From NCBI GenBank assembly GCA_035578155.1, contig JAPWDM010000050.1:620001-684000 (forward strand): a DNA stretch of 64,000 nt, read 5' to 3'. Each line of letters begins with the position of its first letter. Position 1 is the stretch's first letter. Both the position numbers and the translations under genes were made by a program. Below are positions 60,972 through 64,000 of the stretch, piece after piece. This stretch comes from Brachynemurus nebulosus. Taxonomy: Eukaryota > Arthropoda > Insecta > Neuroptera > Myrmeleontidae. Below the pieces are notes generated by a model. The model had not been told where the DNA came from and ran no database searches. It saw only the letters and a list, made by a program, of their open reading frames with translations.

Positions 60972-61002
60972 TTCATTTCAAATCATCCAATAAAAAAATA
61001 AA
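60972..61002. other. RPP40 intron edge
   Basis: Short intronic stretch between the RPP40 exon and the large palindrome. Confidence 0.4.
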
Positions 61003-62376
61003 ATGTCACCCATGATCTCAGATTTAGAAAATTTTTTTATTTGTTTATTTAACCATCCTAATCATCTGTACAAAATTTAAAAAAAAAATATCTCTAATAG
61101 TTTTCAAGTTATGAATTTTTGAAATTTAGCAAAATAGGGTTAAAATGGTGTTTCCGTGGCTATCACTTTCGGTGACATTATATGTATTAAAAAATCCATA
61201 ACTTCTGTAATATTTAACATAAAGCAATAATTTTTTCATCAAAATGTTCGGAAAAGTCAGAACATTACAGGAAAAATAAATTTGGTTAATTATCACTTCA
61301 TGTTTCTATGTAATGCTTTGTTAGACTTAAATTTTGAAACATTTTTTAATCGATAAACAAAAAATCTTTAAAAGTGATTATTGACCAAAGGCATAGCAGT
61401 AACCGTAGTAATTTTTTTATTAAATTTACCCTAAAGATGTAAACTAAAATAATCTGGAAAAATATTAATGGTTTTTTACCCGCCAATATTTTTCAGACAC
61501 GTCCGACGTCTGGAAGCTCAAAAATTGAGCTTTTTGGAATAATTTCCCAAAATTCAAAATTTTTGTTTACACCATGACAAAGAGCGAAAAAAATCATACA
61601 AAATACGTTTTTGAACGATTGTTTTATGTAAACTAGTTTCCGAGAAAAACTAACTTTTATAAACGGTCGCCGTATATACCACTGTTGTAGCATCCTGCAT
61701 AACATAGCGAATTTCCATTTATAAAATTTAGTTTTTCTCGGAAACCAGTTTACATAAAACAATCGTTCAAACGGATTTTGTATGATTTTTTTCGCTCTTT
61801 GTCATGGTGTAAACAAAAATTTTGAATTTTGGGAAATTATTCCAAAAAACTCGTTCTTTGAGTTTCCAGATGTCGGACGTGTCCGAAAAATATTAGCGGG
61901 TAAAAAACCATTAATTTTTTTCCATATTATTTTAGTTTATATCTTTAGGGTAAATTTAAAAAAAAATTACTACGGTTACTGCTATGCCTCTGGTCAATAA
62001 TCACTTTTAAAGATTTTTTGTTTATCGATTAAAAAATGTCTCAAAATTTAAGTCTAACAAAGCATTACATAGAAACATGAAGCGATAATTAACCAAATTT
62101 ATTTTTGCTGTAATCTCCTGACTTTTCCGAACATTTTGATGAAAAAATTATTGCTTTATGTTAAATATTACAGAAGTTATGGATTCTTTAATATAATAAC
62201 GTCATCGAAAGTGATAGCCACGAAAACACCATTTTAACCCTATTTTGTTAAATTTCAAAAATTCGTAACTCGAAAACTATTAGAGATAATTTTTTTAAAT
62301 TTTGTACAGATGATTAGGATGGTTAAATAAACAAATAAAAAAAATTTTCAGCTAAATCTGAGGTCATGGATGACAT
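61003..62376. repeat. Large near-perfect palindrome, arms about 680 bp
   Basis: The left arm (61003 to about 61680) and right arm (about 61690 to 62376) are reverse complements at high identity: starts ATGTCACCCATGATCTCAGA, ends with the reverse of ATGTCATCCATGACCTCAGA. The axis lies near ACCACTGTTGTAGCATCC. Mirror-image frames in the two arms (SLCHGVNKNFEFWEI-type reading in both) are not genes. The CGTCCGACGTCTGGAAG phrase links it to repeats at 10.2 and 52.8 kb. No target duplication seen; a foldback element or an inverted duplication. Confidence 0.88.
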
Positions 62377-62445
62377 GAACTGGATGAAGTGGCGTGTAAT
62401 GACCCTCTTCTAATTAACCCATCATATCTAGCACCCATTTATACT

Positions 62446-63128
62446 TAGAGATGTCGATTTTAAATCGATTAATCGAAGCATAAAAAACCGATTATTTTTT
62501 CGATTTTTTTTATTTGAATCAATTCATGAATCGATTATTAAAATTAAGAGATCGATAACCGATTTTTTCCAAATATAATTTCATTTTAATTGAAACTTTA
62601 CAAAGAAACGTATGTTAAAATGAAACATCAAAAACGTTATTGTTAATTGTCACTTTTTACTCGTTCTTATCAACGAACCCCTCATATGGCTCTATATAAA
62701 TACATATACGCACTATCTTGTCCAGTAGAAGACTATTAATACAAAAGGAAGGAAGACCACCTATTTGGCAAACGTTCCCTTTCCCACAAAAACGACTTAT
62801 TTAGAAAACATTTTTTTTGTCAGTTTGTTTGAAATTTTTGAATAAACTTGGTTCATTCCGTGGTATTCGTTCTACATATTTAATTGCGTTATTTGCTATA
62901 ATTATAATTGAAAAGTTAACTCATCGCCTTTACAAATAATGTAAGGGTTTTTTACACGATATTACCTATGTACTATCAATCAAGTCCCTTAACAAAAATT
63001 ATTAGCTAATTTTATTAAACTTTTCAAAATTTCGATTTTTTAGATCGATCTCACAGAATCGATTTTTTTTAATTTCGATTTAAATAGATCCAAAAATCGA
63101 TCTCTTTTTTGGAGAATCGACATCTCTA
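62446..63128. mobile_element. Family A hAT-type MITE, complete copy, 683 bp
   Basis: Ends TAGAGATGTCGATTTTAAAT and the reverse of TAGAGATGTCGATTCTCC, flanked by TTTATACT and GTTATACT (8-bp duplication, one change). The ends are dense in ATCGATT motifs. It is the uninterrupted reference for the split copy in HAX1 intron 4. Confidence 0.88.
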
Positions 63129-63236
63129 GTTATACTTGTCGGATTTTGATAAATCTTACGCAGAGATTGCGAATAAAGTTCGCAAATTCACATAAAGAAG
63201 AGATAAAAAGGTTCAACCCGATAAACATTAAAATTT
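63129..63236. other. Short spacer
   Basis: No features beyond the target duplication of the left neighbour. Confidence 0.4.
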
Positions 63237-64000
63237 TTAAAGGTAATTATGCAGAAGCACGGCTCCACCTATTTTTGGCTTTCAAAGAAAAACTAATGAT
63301 CCGATTTCAATGATTTAAAAAAAAATGTTCGTTGTTATGTTATGGTGGATTAGTTAAAAAAAAATATTACAAATCGATACCGACAATGAAAAGGCTGAGA
63401 AACTGTTTTAAAATTTAATAAAATTCAATTCTTTCAAATTTTCTTTTGTCATTTTATGTGTGTGCGTTTGTATGTGTGTTTGGGTGCATAGTTTATTAAA
63501 ATTGATCAAATTAAATACTTTTTCAAGAATAAAAAAAAAAATTGATATTCGCTGCATTCTCGAAATATTGAGCACGAAAATTAGAAAAATTGACTTAATT
63601 TTGACGACTACGTTACCTCAACGCCGTGATTTGAGTACATATTCTAGTAAAATGAGTCAAAATAAACATTTTTTCCGAAAATAAATAATAATAGATGATA
63701 TAAAAACTAGGTGGTGAGGTTAGTTAAGGTTAGGTTAGTTTAGTTAGTTTTGACAATATACTTCGACTTGGACAGACACGCATACAAAATAAAAAAAGAA
63801 AATCTAAAAAAAAATTGAATATTTTCAAATTTAACGACAGGTTTCCAACATTTCCCGTACTGATATCGAGTTGTAGTATTTTTTTAAATTAATACGTCAC
63901 AGCGACGAAATATAAAAAAAAAATCATTGAAATCGGATCATTAGTTTCTCTTTTAAAGCCAAAAATAGGTGGAGCCATGCTTCTGAATAATTACCTTTTT
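63237..64000. mobile_element. Family H element with about 250-bp terminal inverted repeats, ending at the window edge
   Basis: The left end AAAGGTAATTATGCAGAAGC is matched in reverse at the last bases of the window. The arms (about 63237-63480 and 63730-64000) share GGCTCCACCTATTTTTGGCT, AACTAATGATCCGATTTCAA and CAAATTTTCTTTT. The right target site is outside the window. A truncated relative is at 16968. Confidence 0.75.

Noticed and set aside
61493..62000. Two 70-90 aa frames with the same SLCHGVNKNFEFWEIIPK-type reading
   Set aside because: They are the two arms of the palindrome and thus the same sequence in mirror image, with no known domain.

Overview
This is a 64 kb stretch of AT-rich eukaryotic nuclear DNA, almost certainly from an insect. 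It has spliced genes with GT-AG introns, a ZAD-type C2H2 zinc-finger gene (an arthropod-specific architecture), a Suppressor-of-deltex-type HECT ligase, and long intergenic tracts packed with small DNA transposons. The order cannot be fixed from the sequence. There is no sign of bacterial, viral or organellar origin, and I saw no CRISPR array, operon or rRNA.

Housekeeping genes rebuilt from exons: mitochondrial aspartyl-tRNA synthetase (DARS2; minus; three 5' exons, running off the left edge), LSm4 (minus; four exons, the first holding only the ATG), HAX1 (plus; five exons), Su(dx)/Itch-type HECT E3 ligase (minus; three exons), NOB1 (plus; two exons) and RPP40 of RNase P/MRP (minus; last two exons, running off the right side). 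Several exons are very short, so a plain ORF scan misses them.

The left half holds three related C2H2 zinc-finger genes on the plus strand: ZnF-1 at 5.6-7.5 kb (18 fingers), ZnF-2 at 13.5-14.9 kb (13 fingers) and ZnF-3 at 21.0-23.8 kb (two exons, 9 fingers). All three have an acidic N-terminus studded with IKxE motifs that fit the SUMO-attachment consensus. A fourth gene, ZAD plus 10 fingers (minus, 28.4-31.6 kb), carries a 2-base frameshift in finger 7.

Most of the rest is a layered record of DNA transposons: hAT-type elements with 8-bp target duplications, PIF/Harbinger-type elements with 3-bp TWA duplications and broken transposase pieces, pogo-like and TTAA-target elements, a dead Tc1 copy, and large foldbacks. 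In several places one element sits inside another whose uninterrupted copy also lies in the window, so the pre-insertion site can be read directly. The clearest case is HAX1 intron 4, with three levels of nesting (Harbinger inside repeat B inside a hAT element). I found no clearly new functional gene system. The most unusual signals are the interlocked inverted repeats at 4.3-5.3 kb, the paired filled and empty transposon sites, the IKxE-rich zinc-finger family, and Harbinger-type elements whose ends carry their own short-motif arrays.
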